A DNA stretch of 64,000 nucleotides from Persephonella sp. KM09-Lau-8 (GCF_000703085.1 NZ_JNLL01000002.1:62001-126000), one strand, 5' to 3'. Counted from the first letter of the stretch, positions 30,451 to 40,150 are shown. The notes: a model not told the origin generated them from the letters alone. Made by a program: numbers and translations.

Positions 30451-31989
30451 CTACTCAGCACTGGCAGAAAAATTATAAGATTTCTCAAGACCATACGTTC
30501 TAAGGGTATTCATAACAAATCTCCAGCTGTTCTCGTAATCTTTTCTTAGTTTTTCAAAATCGGATTCAAAGGTCTTATAGATCTTTGATCTGGAGTAAGA
30601 CACAATCTTCTTGAGCTCTCTAACTTTTCTAAGGTAATCAGTCAAAACCGACTCCTTAGCACACACCGTATCTGAAGCATCTTTTTGAGCATTTGAACAA
30701 GCTTTAAGAATTGAAGAAACAGCAGAGGATACTGAACCTAAGGCAATAGACAAACGATAATAGAAGGCATCAACGTACATAGCTATACCGAGAGTCCCTG
30801 AAAGAGCATTAATTTTATTTCCAGAAGGATGGCCAAGTTCTTCAGCTCTCGCTATCCAAGATAAATAGGTGTAAACAGGAAAAACAGAATAATCTATGAA
30901 AATAAGTTGAGCACCTGTTAAACTTTCACCATTCCGTATTTTTGCATAAATGTCCTGAATCATGTTTTTAAATTGATCCATTTGTGCCGTATGGTCATAA
31001 ACCAAGCAATCATTCGACTCTAGTTTAGATGGATCTAAGGCATAACTTGTCACATTCCTAGGTCCTATACTGCACGTCCTTATCACGGAACCGGTATTAG
31101 CACTCTTTTCACTGCAAACAACTTTTAAGGTTTCTATGGATTCACCAGAACAAGGCTCTATGTAGTTAACTCCACCATTTGCCTTTATGACCACATCTCC
31201 AAGATAAGCTCTCATAATACCCAAAGCTGCCTTAAAAAGAATATCATCCTTCAATCTTGAATTAACTCTCACATACTCTAATAGACCCTGCTCCAAAAGC
31301 AAACCAGAGTTTGCAGCTTTATCTACACACTCTTTATAATCCGTACCTGTTAAAGTAGCACAATCGTATGCCCCTGTAACTTCCTTTTTCCAGTCGTTGA
31401 TAGCCTGCTGAAAACTAGCAAGGTCATTTTCTATCCAGCTCTGCATACTTGATATCCAATCGTTTGTGTCCTCTTTAGATCCTTTGCTTACCTCATTCGC
31501 ACCTGCAAGACCTGTCAGCTTCATAGCATATCCTACTCCTGCCTTTGCAAGAGAACAAGCGTCCATATTTAGAGAATTAACCACATCGGAAATGGACTCG
31601 AGAGCATTCAAAATTGCAGCACATCTTTCGCAAAGGTTTGATAACACAAGCTGAAAGGCTAAAGCAGGAGCAGCCTGTAAAACTGCCTGTAGTTTTTGAA
31701 CAAGGTCGTCAAACTTGAGATAAGAAAAACTACCCAGGGATATATCAACCCCACCACATCCTGCACTTACTTTAGGAGGAGAAAAAGAAAGAGGCTGGAT
31801 TGTAGGGTTTGGAACCGAATATCTAACTCCTCCACCTACAAAGTAACCTCTTTTCTGAGCTTCAAATGAGCTGTTTCCCACGGTTTGAACATTGTCTACT
31901 ATACTATCTACAAAATCTGACATTGTATCGGCTTTAGTACCTGAAAACACAAACACAAATAAAACGGACACAATCAAAGCTCTCATCAT
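30451..31989 (-). CDS. traH: TraH conjugal transfer protein
   Basis: 512 residues with signal peptide. The TraH hallmarks are present: QPLSFSPPKVSAGCGGVDISLGSFSYL near 63-90, then ALAFQLVLSNLCERCAAIL and a further Cys-rich region (CSGESIETLKVVCSEK). TraH is a periplasmic protein acting with TraF, TraU, TraW and TrbC in pilus extension. AGGAGG lies upstream. Order traW-U-H-G as here is typical of F-type systems. Confidence 0.9.
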   Translation of the reverse strand: MMRALIVSVLFVFVFSGTKADTMSDFVDSIVDNVQTVGNSSFEAQKRGYFVGGGVRYSVPNPTIQPLSFSPPKVSAGCGGVDISLGSFSYLKFDDLVQKLQAVLQAAPALAFQLVLSNLCERCAAILNALESISDVVNSLNMDACSLAKAGVGYAMKLTGLAGANEVSKGSKEDTNDWISSMQSWIENDLASFQQAINDWKKEVTGAYDCATLTGTDYKECVDKAANSGLLLEQGLLEYVRVNSRLKDDILFKAALGIMRAYLGDVVIKANGGVNYIEPCSGESIETLKVVCSEKSANTGSVIRTCSIGPRNVTSYALDPSKLESNDCLVYDHTAQMDQFKNMIQDIYAKIRNGESLTGAQLIFIDYSVFPVYTYLSWIARAEELGHPSGNKINALSGTLGIAMYVDAFYYRLSIALGSVSSAVSSILKACSNAQKDASDTVCAKESVLTDYLRKVRELKKIVSYSRSKIYKTFESDFEKLRKDYENSWRFVMNTLRTYGLEKSYNFSASAE

Positions 31990-32004
31990 TTTTCTTCTAC
32001 CTCC

Positions 32005-33027
32005 TTAAAAAGCACAACAGGATCTATACCTATATAAAAACCACGCAAAATTATCAGCTTTTGAGCCCACATAAGGATTCTTTACTCTGTCATATATCAT
32101 TGAAGGGTATCCTACAGGAACACGGTTGGGATGCGGAACAGGAAATATCACCTGTTTATTATAGGCTGTTTTTTTCCATATAGGCTGATAATACGGACCA
32201 CAAAGAGCCTGACTGCCCAGCCACCCCCAAAGGATACCTCTTCTGTGTAAAGAATAAACAGCCTTTTCTAAAGTCGCAGCATTAGCAGCAAAAAGATTAT
32301 TTGATTTAACACTACCGGTTAAAGGGCAAACTGAATGAGCCCCATTGCACCAAAAAAGCACATCTATAGGCATTTTCCCTGTTGCAGCCATAGAATCTAT
32401 AAAATTACATGCTATCTGAGCAGGAGGAGAACCGAGAACAACACATTCAGGATTTACCACCAAAGACCACATGTCATCGTTCCAGAAGAAGTCGACAACC
32501 GACATGTAGAAAAATTCTTCCTTGAAATTAAAGCAAGCAGAATCTAAAAAGAGTTGAAGATACTTAATAGGATTAAAAGTATAAGCATTAAACTGGACAA
32601 ACTTTTTATCATCTCCTACTTTCTTGTGCCCTCCCTGCCCCATCTGGTCGGCTCCTGCAGCAAGACTATTTATACCCAACGGCACATTTAAACCTAATCC
32701 GGGAAAACAATAAGGGTCTTTAACCGTCTCAACAATGGCTGCCACTTCCCAATAATTTAAGGTTAATCCTATACGAGGGAAGGGATTCATGCAAATACAA
32801 ATAGGAGAAGACGGTATATCAGGGGGGGCATTGTAAGACTCAGGACTACCCCCGGGAACCAAAGTCACCCCTCCAAGCTTAAGAGGAAACATGTTTTTTA
32901 TAGTAGACAGAAAAACATTTATATCGTGAATTATCCTTGCCGGGTCGTTAGAACAAGCACTATAAGATTTTGTATAAACCAACAAAATAAAAGCAAACAC
33001 CATGAAAACTTTACTTTGCCTTCTCAT
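32005..33027 (-). CDS. traU: TraU conjugal transfer protein
   Basis: 340 residues, signal peptide ending SYSA, then many Cys. The TraU signatures CICMNPFPRIGLTLNYWE and WLGSQALCGPYYQPIW are present, and the protein ends in a paired Cys (RSCCAF). TraU is a periplasmic protein needed for DNA transfer. It overlaps traW by 17 bp. The disulfides would need DsbC/TraF-type partners, which are encoded on this element. Confidence 0.92.
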   Translation of the reverse strand: MRRQSKVFMVFAFILLVYTKSYSACSNDPARIIHDINVFLSTIKNMFPLKLGGVTLVPGGSPESYNAPPDIPSSPICICMNPFPRIGLTLNYWEVAAIVETVKDPYCFPGLGLNVPLGINSLAAGADQMGQGGHKKVGDDKKFVQFNAYTFNPIKYLQLFLDSACFNFKEEFFYMSVVDFFWNDDMWSLVVNPECVVLGSPPAQIACNFIDSMAATGKMPIDVLFWCNGAHSVCPLTGSVKSNNLFAANAATLEKAVYSLHRRGILWGWLGSQALCGPYYQPIWKKTAYNKQVIFPVPHPNRVPVGYPSMIYDRVKNPYVGSKADNFAWFLYRYRSCCAF

Positions 33028-33700
33028 CTCTTCTTACCTTCAAAAATAAAAAGCCGTTTTTAATAGCATATTTCTTTTCTTTTAAATCCCCTTTTTCATC
33101 TACAGCAAAAACTGTTATTTTAAGCTTTTCTCCATCAACTGTAATCCTACTTACAGTCTCCTTTACCCCTAATCTGTCTTTCAGGTTTTTCCCTTCAAAA
33201 TAGTAAACAGGAACTCCAAGCTCTTTTGAAACTTTATAAAAACTGCCTTCCGTAATGAGAAAAGCCACTCTTTCATTCTTAAAATACTTTTTGACAAAAG
33301 CTATCTCTCCCTTATCATCTCCATTAAAAATAACAAGGTCAATTGGTTTAAATGGTAAATATTTCAAAGGGTTAAACTTATCCCCTTTTTTATACAAAAG
33401 AACCAGTTTTCCATTTTTTACTCCATACACATCTTCAGGTACTTCAGCCCAAGGGATATGGTAATAAACTTTGGACTTTTCTGCTTTCTCTAAAACAACA
33501 ATATCCGGGGGTCTGTAATTTTTTATCTTGTTCTCATATTCTTTTCTTATCTTCTCGTAATCTATAGAAGAAGCTTTTTGCTTAATTTCTAAAAGAAGGT
33601 CTTTTTCTTTTATCTCGTAAACAGACCCAAAAACCCCCAAATCTTTAGCAAATACTACAGATATAGAAAGCAAAAAAATCCCAAAAAATCTTTGAAACAT
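33011..33700 (-). CDS. traW: TraW conjugal transfer protein
   Basis: 229 residues from the ATG at 33700 (AGAGGT upstream; a longer frame to 33742 crosses the promoter). Signal peptide ending VVFA, then DLGVFGSVYEIKEKDLL, the TraW start motif (DLGxxGxxxxIxExD). The C-terminal half resembles the TraW/TrbC shared fold (VPVYYFEGKNLKDRLGV). First gene of the traW-U-H-G unit. Confidence 0.85.
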   Translation of the reverse strand: MFQRFFGIFLLSISVVFAKDLGVFGSVYEIKEKDLLLEIKQKASSIDYEKIRKEYENKIKNYRPPDIVVLEKAEKSKVYYHIPWAEVPEDVYGVKNGKLVLLYKKGDKFNPLKYLPFKPIDLVIFNGDDKGEIAFVKKYFKNERVAFLITEGSFYKVSKELGVPVYYFEGKNLKDRLGVKETVSRITVDGEKLKITVFAVDEKGDLKEKKYAIKNGFLFLKVRRDEKAK

Positions 33701-33725
33701 AGCAAACCTCTGCAATGTTAAAATA

Positions 33726-33749
33726 ATTATAACACAAAACACTAAATAG
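33726..33749 (-). promoter_or_regulatory. tra promoter box, copy 1 (traW)
   Basis: On the minus strand TTTAGTGTTTTGTG leads into TTATAAT, giving an extended -10 TGTTATAAT at 33734-33726. The block is nearly identical before traL (52107-52131) and the gene at 59116 (59144-59168), and a TGAAAAA word sits 5-8 bp further upstream in all three. Confidence 0.65.
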
Positions 33750-33768
33750 GCTTTTTCAGGAGAATCCG

Positions 33769-35283
33769 TTGGAAATATTAAAGAAAATCCTAAAGAAAAA
33801 CGAGATAGAAAAAATTTTTGTAGATGACTCCCTCCCTGAAGAATTTAAGAAACTATCAAATGTGGAAGAAAAAAAAGCTGAAGTGATAATAACAAACAAA
33901 CAAAAAACCCCTTTGCAGGCTCAAATAGTAATAACTACACACCCCAACAAGATAAAAGCATTCATTTATTCCTTAACAAACAGCGAGATAATGGAAAGAA
34001 ACTTACCAATAACATATAAAATAATAGGATTAAAAACAGGTAGCCTGAAAATACAATATATCCTTCTTATAATTGCCCTCTTTCTACCTTTCTTAAAAGT
34101 TGTAACTCCCCCTGACGACCTGCTTAGACACCTTGTATCCTACAAATTTAACTATGATTACTCAAAAGTTTACATAAACAGTGACCTGCCTCCATATAAT
34201 CCGCACATAACATTTGAATGGATAGTAGGAAAAATACACTGGTTCATTAGTAGCATAGGATTACCAGAACTTTTATCTATATCTATAATCCAATCTGTTT
34301 TGATACTCCTCCTGTTTATTGGAATAAAACTTAATACAAGAACCGATAAGGAAACTTCCATAATATTTGCCCTAACAATAGCTTTTATATCTACCAGGCT
34401 ATTTTTGGGAAGACCATCCCTTTTTGAAACAGTTCTTTTCCTTATTGCTATAGGGAGTAAAAGAAGTAGTATCCAGATATTAACATCCACAGCTATGGGA
34501 ATGTTATATTGGTTATTTTGGATATATCTTATCCCTTTATCTCTGATAAAAAGAACTGCTTTTATCCCTTTAATCTTTTCCTTTATCTTCTGGCTAGTAA
34601 TAACTGATTTTCAATATTTTGAAGGGATAAAACAGCTGCTATTTAGCATCAAAAACTCTAACGTATCGGTTGGAGAAAATTCCATTCTTATCACCAACAT
34701 ACTTGCTAACCCTGGACTAATACTGCTTATTTTAATCAGTATAATTAAAGTCATAGAAACAAAAAATATCAGGTCTAACAGGAACTTTCTGGCAGCCATA
34801 TGGTTTTCACTGTCCAATCAGATCAGATATATAGAAATCATTGCCCCTCTGCTCCTGCTGAATACAAAAGAAAAAATAATTTATGGTATAGAAAAGGTAA
34901 TTAGATTAAACCCGGTAGTTCTCGCCATTTTAGGAACATCTATCCTGATTGGAAGTATCCCTACATACAACACAATTATCTTTGATAAAAAAACAGCAAA
35001 AGTTTTTACAAATGAGAAAATATTAACCAGCTTAGAATATAGTTTTCCGATTTTGTTTTCAAACCAAAAAGTAAAGTTAACTCCTCCAATGGAAATCAGA
35101 TGGACAAATCCGGAAGTTTTAAATCAAATAAAAACAATGCGAACAGAAGGGAAAATATCTTGTTCTATCTTAAAAAAATACAAATACACAATGCTTGTAG
35201 AATCCTATCTAAAAGAAAAACCTGAATGCCTGGAGATGATAAAAACCTATAAAAAAGTTAGAATATGGAGAATAAAGTTTTAA
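33769..35283 (+). CDS. multi-pass membrane protein, possible GT-C glycosyltransferase
   Basis: 504 residues starting at TTG (AGGAG 7 bp upstream). An N-terminal soluble part of about 95 residues, then roughly nine hydrophobic segments. The first loop outside the membrane has TPPDDLLRHLVSY, an acidic pair where GT-C enzymes keep their catalytic Asp/Glu. Later RYIEIIAPLLLL and a periplasmic tail fit that fold. GT-C enzymes transfer sugars from lipid carriers. It reads divergently from traW and may be cargo for surface glycosylation. Confidence 0.45.
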   Translation: MEILKKILKKNEIEKIFVDDSLPEEFKKLSNVEEKKAEVIITNKQKTPLQAQIVITTHPNKIKAFIYSLTNSEIMERNLPITYKIIGLKTGSLKIQYILLIIALFLPFLKVVTPPDDLLRHLVSYKFNYDYSKVYINSDLPPYNPHITFEWIVGKIHWFISSIGLPELLSISIIQSVLILLLFIGIKLNTRTDKETSIIFALTIAFISTRLFLGRPSLFETVLFLIAIGSKRSSIQILTSTAMGMLYWLFWIYLIPLSLIKRTAFIPLIFSFIFWLVITDFQYFEGIKQLLFSIKNSNVSVGENSILITNILANPGLILLILISIIKVIETKNIRSNRNFLAAIWFSLSNQIRYIEIIAPLLLLNTKEKIIYGIEKVIRLNPVVLAILGTSILIGSIPTYNTIIFDKKTAKVFTNEKILTSLEYSFPILFSNQKVKLTPPMEIRWTNPEVLNQIKTMRTEGKISCSILKKYKYTMLVESYLKEKPECLEMIKTYKKVRIWRIKF

Positions 35284-35305
35284 AAATAAAACTAAGGAGG
35301 TAAAC

Positions 35306-36448
35306 ATGAAGAAATTATTGCTTTTTATTGCAATAATAGGGTTTTCCTTTACTCTTGGCGGGTGTAAAAAATACACATTCGCCATAAATGAGGTAAACGT
35401 ATACTGGTTAGCAGATACAAAAAAAGAATTAATCAAAAGAAAACAAATTCTAAATTCTGGCCAATTAAACAAAAATAACTGGACAAGATGGGATTTCATT
35501 CTATATACAATGGGAGAATACTTTTATACCGATGAAACAGATTATCCCATAAATGGATTTGTAATTTTTGAACTCAAAAACGAAGAAGCCAAAGAAAAGC
35601 TCAAAAGAGGAGAAAAACTATTCAAATGGAAGGACTGCTACATCAAAAAAATCAGCAGATGGTACTATATAGACATCCAGATGCTTCCGAGAAAAACAGA
35701 AAGAGGAAAACAAATCGCAAAAGCATTTAAAGATAGCTACTATTACACTATAAGAAAAACTCTTGACAGGATAAATAAAGATAAAGATTTAGACATCCCT
35801 TTCCAAGAATGCACTGATCTGGCAACTTGCCCCAAAAGTGCAGAGGAAAAAAACAACACAATAATAATAAAATTCATTGAAACAACTCCTCCGCCGGAAA
35901 CAGAAGATGAAATATACGGAAAGTTGGTATATATAGACACTTACAACAACAAAGTGGTAAGAACTGCTGACTTTCACTTTATACCTGAATGCTTCTACTA
36001 TCACATGCTTCCAAAATCTACAATACAAAAGTTAAACTTGAGCAAATCCGAATACGAAAGATTAGAAAAAATAAAAAAAGAACTGGACGAGATATACAGC
36101 CACTATTCTTACAGGGTAAAAAAACGCGAAAAAGAATTACTCAAAAAATCCTGTATAAAAATCCCTGAAAAAATCATCAAAACCGACTTTAACATTAAAT
36201 ATACAAAGGAAACAGGTTGGGAAAGAGGGGAATATATAACACTTCCCGAAAAGCTGTTATACGGAATTCAAAGAGATATAGTCAGAAGTGCCCTTGCTAA
36301 CTGGAAAACGGATACTTACGGAAAATTCTGGAAGGTGAATCCCATAGGACCCCATAAGGAGCTATTGAAAGAAGTAACAAAAGAATGGTTTGAAAGATAC
36401 AATCTGCCTATAAGAGTATTCCCTGAAGATTTAAAAATTAAAGAATAA
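35306..36448 (+). CDS. lipoprotein of unknown function
   Basis: 380 residues. Hydrophobic start ending in a lipobox (FTLGGC, Cys at about 21). The mature part is charged, with several Cys (DCYIKK, QECTDLATC, PECFYY, SCIKIP), and no family recognised. AAGGAGG lies before the ATG, 22 bp after the membrane protein, so the two are co-transcribed. Probably an envelope partner of that protein. Confidence 0.55.
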   Translation: MKKLLLFIAIIGFSFTLGGCKKYTFAINEVNVYWLADTKKELIKRKQILNSGQLNKNNWTRWDFILYTMGEYFYTDETDYPINGFVIFELKNEEAKEKLKRGEKLFKWKDCYIKKISRWYYIDIQMLPRKTERGKQIAKAFKDSYYYTIRKTLDRINKDKDLDIPFQECTDLATCPKSAEEKNNTIIIKFIETTPPPETEDEIYGKLVYIDTYNNKVVRTADFHFIPECFYYHMLPKSTIQKLNLSKSEYERLEKIKKELDEIYSHYSYRVKKREKELLKKSCIKIPEKIIKTDFNIKYTKETGWERGEYITLPEKLLYGIQRDIVRSALANWKTDTYGKFWKVNPIGPHKELLKEVTKEWFERYNLPIRVFPEDLKIKE

Positions 36449-36452
36449 TCAA

Positions 36453-36471
36453 AAGCCCCTTCAAGGGGCTT
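36453..36471. terminator. bidirectional terminator
   Basis: AAGCCCCTT-C-AAGGGGCTT hairpin followed by TCTTCTTT on the plus strand, between convergent genes; it overlaps the stop of the minus-strand gene. Confidence 0.6.
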
Positions 36472-36949
36472 CTTCTTTCATCTGCTTTTCTAAATCAAAT
36501 AAAAACTGAATTATTTTTTCAGGGACAATTTCTGGTTCTGTATTGAGCAAAATATCATGAACCCTGGGTTCTATTAAAAGCTCTCCTTCTCTCTCCATTA
36601 ATAGCGGAATATAATACTTGCCGGAAAGTCTTCCTTCTTCCTGTATTATCAGATGAAAATAAGCAAGTATCCGGATACCTTCTTTCTTTCTTCTTTGTGC
36701 AAATTCATCTTCACCAACCTTAAAAAGTAAAACTCTTCTTAAATCGTCATTCCGGTAGATAAGGTAAGAAAATACAGAGCCTTCGGAAGAAACAAAATCC
36801 AAAAATCTGACCCTGTAAATATACCCTTCAGGCTGGATTTCTATCTCAAACTGGTTTTTCTCTATATCTGGGAAAACCCTGTGCCGGAGATAAAAAGTCC
36901 TGTTATCAAAAGCTTGAGCAAAAATGTCTCTAACCAATATAGGTTCCAT
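36461..36949 (-). CDS. hypothetical protein
   Basis: 162 residues, no signal peptide or membrane segment. Beta-rich with RVRFLDFVSSEGSVFSYLIY and an acidic helical end (IQFLFDLEKQMKEEAP). No family recognised. An extended -10 box ends 7 bp before the ATG and no ribosome site is visible, so a leaderless message is likely. Confidence 0.5.
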   Translation of the reverse strand: MEPILVRDIFAQAFDNRTFYLRHRVFPDIEKNQFEIEIQPEGYIYRVRFLDFVSSEGSVFSYLIYRNDDLRRVLLFKVGEDEFAQRRKKEGIRILAYFHLIIQEEGRLSGKYYIPLLMEREGELLIEPRVHDILLNTEPEIVPEKIIQFLFDLEKQMKEEAP

Positions 36950-36956
36950 GGAGAAA

Positions 36957-36965
36957 ATTATAGCA
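36957..36965 (-). promoter_or_regulatory. extended -10 promoter TGCTATAAT
   Basis: TGCTATAAT on the minus strand, 7 bp before the ATG at 36949: the third promoter in the window placed so close that the transcript may begin at the start codon. Confidence 0.55.
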
Positions 36966-37032
36966 GATATTTTCCTCTGGGCGAAAAAAAAGCTTTGGTA
37001 AAGGAAAGGGGTAAAAAAGAGAAAATGGCAGG

Positions 37033-37056
37033 TTTGATTTCTAATTAGAAATCAAA
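37033..37056. repeat. palindrome family, copy 2
   Basis: A perfect 24-bp palindrome with arms TTTGATTTCTAA and TTAGAAATCAAA, 50 bp after the end of the rep remnant. Copies at 4700 and 40906 share the outer eight bases of each arm. Confidence 0.6.
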
Positions 37057-38003
37057 ACAACCCCAAATTTATAGTTACTTGAAAAACCATCGAAAACTCT
37101 CATTTTTACTGCCCGTCACTTTCTTTGCTTACTACTTCAACCACTACATCCGAAACATCAAAATTTTCTCTTAAAAACTCTTTTATGCTTTGCAGATAAT
37201 TTTTTTCAAACCATTCTTTATAAACCTCATCCGGAACTGGAATATAAACTGTCCCCTTTTCCTCAGCCTCAAGTGCATTCAACAAGGGTTCTTTTAAAAG
37301 ATTTAAAGTATTTTCGCTTACGCTTTTTTCCAATAAATAAATCAATGGTTCCATTATATCTTTTGCAGATTTTAATTCTCCTTTTTTCTCTTCATTTCCT
37401 AATTGCTGAACAAATAACTCCTTGTCCAATTTTCTTGGAATAAGAGTGAGCTCTTTATATTTAGCTCTATTCATGTCTATCTGGAAAGAACGAATTAAAA
37501 ATCCCATAGGGTTTGTTAATCTTTTATTCTTATCTGCATTTTTAATTATTTCTATAGCTGCTTCAAGAGGATATAAAGAGGTGTCAAGGTTAATCAAAAG
37601 AAACAAAATCTGGTTTTCGTTAAGCCTATTTAGATGAGGCCTAACATCTTTTAAAATATCCTGGTATTTTTTCCTAAGGTTTCCTATTTCCTGCCATACT
37701 CTTTCTGCAGAGCTTTGAACCAATTGAGCATATCTATTTATCTCTTTTTTTTCTATCATGAATTCTATATGTGTTACTTTACGTCCTGTCCTTTTCTTGC
37801 TGTAGCTCACCTTTAAATCAGTCTTTTCATTAATTTCCTCAACAGCTTTTTTTAAAACTCTTCTCTCAAATGCTTCAAATCTGGGATATTCTCCCGGTTC
37901 CACGCCCAACATCGAGCTGCAAAAGATAAGGTTTAAAGTTTCTATCTATCTCGATGTAAAAGTTTCCCGCTCCTTCTTCGTATTGAAACTAATCACTAAT
38001 TTT

Positions 38004-38022
38004 ATAGAAAAACATAGAAAAT
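38004..38022 (+). repeat. subterminal inverted repeat, left
   Basis: ATAGAAAAACATAGAAAAT, an exact reverse complement of 40121-40139 near the right end of the element. Confidence 0.8.
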
Positions 38023-38062
38023 AATCCTTGAAATTTACACTAAAAAGTTTTATATTAAAACT

Positions 38063-38656
38063 ATGCCAATGAAATTATCCGATTATGCAAAGAAATACGG
38101 AATAACATATAAAACAGCTTGGAATAGATTTAAAGCAGGGAAAATTAAAGGTGCATATAAAGATGAAACAGGACATATAGTAGTTCCTGATGAAAAGGAA
38201 TTACTAATAGATAAAAATAAAGTTGCAATCTATGCCAGAGTTTCATCTAACGAAAATAAGTCTAACTTGGAAAAACAAGCAGAAAGATTAAAAGAATATG
38301 CAATAGCGAAAGGTTATCAGATAGTTCATATTGTTAAAGAAGTAGGAAGTGGAGTTAATGATAACAGACCAAAATTATTGAAATTGCTACAAAAAGATGA
38401 TTGGGGGACACTGATCGTAGAACATAAAGACAGGCTAACCAGATTTGGATTTAACTACATTAAAACATTAATAGAAAAAGAAGGAAGACAAATAGAAGTA
38501 GTTAATTTAGCAGAGGACAATAAAGCAGAATTAATTGAAGATTTAATAGCAGTAATATACAGTTTTTCAGCCAGAATGTATGGACTTAGAAGAAGAAAAA
38601 GAAAAACAGAAAAAATAATTAAATGCCTAAAACAGGAATTAGAAGATGCCAATTAG
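38063..38656 (+). CDS. tnpA: IS607 TnpA serine recombinase
   Basis: 197 residues. MerR-like N-terminal helix-turn-helix (DYAKKYGITYKTAWNRFKAGK), then a resolvase domain: VAIYARVSS with the nucleophile Ser near residue 60, EKQAERLKEYA, VKEVGSGVNDNRP and EHKDRLTRFG, ending in the basic RRRKRKTEK helix. DNA binding precedes catalysis, the arrangement unique to IS607. All catalytic motifs are intact. It overlaps tnpB by 11 bp. Confidence 0.92.
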   Translation: MPMKLSDYAKKYGITYKTAWNRFKAGKIKGAYKDETGHIVVPDEKELLIDKNKVAIYARVSSNENKSNLEKQAERLKEYAIAKGYQIVHIVKEVGSGVNDNRPKLLKLLQKDDWGTLIVEHKDRLTRFGFNYIKTLIEKEGRQIEVVNLAEDNKAELIEDLIAVIYSFSARMYGLRRRKRKTEKIIKCLKQELEDAN

Positions 38657-40118
38657 AGCATACAAACACAAACACAGCATAAATAAAGGCAAAATACAAA
38701 CAATAAAACAAATTCTGGCAGAATACAGAAAAACAGCCAAAAAAATTGCTAAAAAACAGTGGAATATCTTTTTCAAAGAAGGTTCTTTCAATAAAAATGC
38801 CGATATTAAAGACATTCCATCAAATCTATCAGAAAGATACAAACAAACTTGCCAATATCAAGTAGTTTCAGTGTTAAACAGTTATATCTCAAACAGACAA
38901 AATGATTTTGTAGAAATAGTCAAAAGTAGTAGTTTAGATGAAGATACAAAATTTATACTATTAACAATAAATAAAACAAAGAGTTGGTTTAACGAAAAAC
39001 TAAAAGAAGCAAAATTAAAAGATAAGAAAACAGGAAAAATAATAAAGAAATTACCAATAGAAAAACACCACTATAAACTAGCAAGGAAAATAGTAAAACA
39101 AACATTCAAGAAGAATAGATTGCCATCATTTAAACACATATCAATGCAATTAGACCAAAAAGTAGCAAAAATAGAAAAGAAAAAAGAAGGAAAAGCAAAA
39201 GAATTTGACTACTGGATAAAACTATCAACACTTGAAAAAGGAAAACCAATATACCTGCCAGTTTATAAAAACAGCTATTTTGAAAACAAAGAAGGAAAAC
39301 AGTTAAATTTCGTTCAAATAAATGAGAAGGAAGAGAATGTAGAGATAGTGTTTTTAAAAGACCTACCAAAAGAAACAAACTACATACCACAAACAGAAAA
39401 GATAAGTATAGACATAGGACTAAAAGCATTATTTGCAGTAAACACAGGAGATTTATTTGGAAGGCAGTTTTACAAGTTTTTAAAGCATTATGACAAGATA
39501 ATAACAAATTTACAAGCAAACTTACAGAAACAAGGGATAAGACCAAGCCAAAGCAGTAGATACAAAGAATTAAACAGAAAATTAAAAGAATACATCAAAA
39601 ACGAAATAAACAGATTATTAAACAAAATATTCAAACTCTATCAGCCAAAAGAGATAGTAATAGAGAATTTAAACTTTCAAAATAGTGAATTATCACCACA
39701 ATTAAACAGACTATTAAACAGATTTGGAATAAAGATAATAAAGCAAAAACTAAAAGATTTAGAAGAAAGATTTGGGATAAAAATAACCTATGTAAATCCA
39801 GCATACACAAGTCAGACCTGTAGTAGTTGTGGATATGTAGATAAAAGAAACAGAAAGACACAAGAAAAATTTGAATGTTTAATGTGTGGTAGAAAAATAA
39901 ATGCAGATGTAAATGCAAGCAGGAATATAGGGGTTAGAAGTTCTAACCCTATGATATATAAAAAAAGAAGAACCGTCCTTAGAATGCTCATAAGGGCATA
40001 TCTAAGCGACGCTAGATTTAATGCCTGTGATAGTCGGGCTTGTGAGGTAATTCTAAGTAATAGATATTTTATAGGCTACAGTGAGCCACTTAGAATTGCC
40101 TCCAAAGAGAAATCATAG
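38646..40118 (+). CDS. tnpB: TnpB RNA-guided nuclease
   Basis: 490 residues. RuvC-like triad intact: Asp in ISIDIGLKALFA near 255, Glu in IVIENLNF near 338, Asp in NADVNASRN near 418. A four-Cys zinc ribbon (CSSCGYVDKR ... CLMCG) lies near 391-411. TnpB uses an RNA made from the element's right end to cut DNA and favours retention of the element. The 70 residues after the last Asp overlap strong RNA hairpins and probably double as omega-RNA sequence. Confidence 0.92.
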   Translation: MPIRAYKHKHSINKGKIQTIKQILAEYRKTAKKIAKKQWNIFFKEGSFNKNADIKDIPSNLSERYKQTCQYQVVSVLNSYISNRQNDFVEIVKSSSLDEDTKFILLTINKTKSWFNEKLKEAKLKDKKTGKIIKKLPIEKHHYKLARKIVKQTFKKNRLPSFKHISMQLDQKVAKIEKKKEGKAKEFDYWIKLSTLEKGKPIYLPVYKNSYFENKEGKQLNFVQINEKEENVEIVFLKDLPKETNYIPQTEKISIDIGLKALFAVNTGDLFGRQFYKFLKHYDKIITNLQANLQKQGIRPSQSSRYKELNRKLKEYIKNEINRLLNKIFKLYQPKEIVIENLNFQNSELSPQLNRLLNRFGIKIIKQKLKDLEERFGIKITYVNPAYTSQTCSSCGYVDKRNRKTQEKFECLMCGRKINADVNASRNIGVRSSNPMIYKKRRTVLRMLIRAYLSDARFNACDSRACEVILSNRYFIGYSEPLRIASKEKS

Positions 40119-40150
40119 AGATTTTCTATGTTTTTCTATGGTTTCTCAGA
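39927..40150 (+). ncRNA. candidate omega RNA (TnpB guide scaffold)
   Basis: The 3' end of tnpB holds a near-perfect hairpin ATAGGGGTTAGAA/TTCTAACCCTAT (39927-39952) and a nested structure: GGTAATTCTAAG/CTTAGAATTGCC (40046-40100) enclosing GGCT/AGCC. TnpB guides map to this position, overlapping the tnpB 3' end and running out of the element, where the next bases (the rep target) would act as guide. Confidence 0.5.
40121..40139 (-). repeat. subterminal inverted repeat, right
   Basis: ATTTTCTATGTTTTTCTAT, the exact reverse complement of the left repeat at 38004-38022. Confidence 0.8.
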
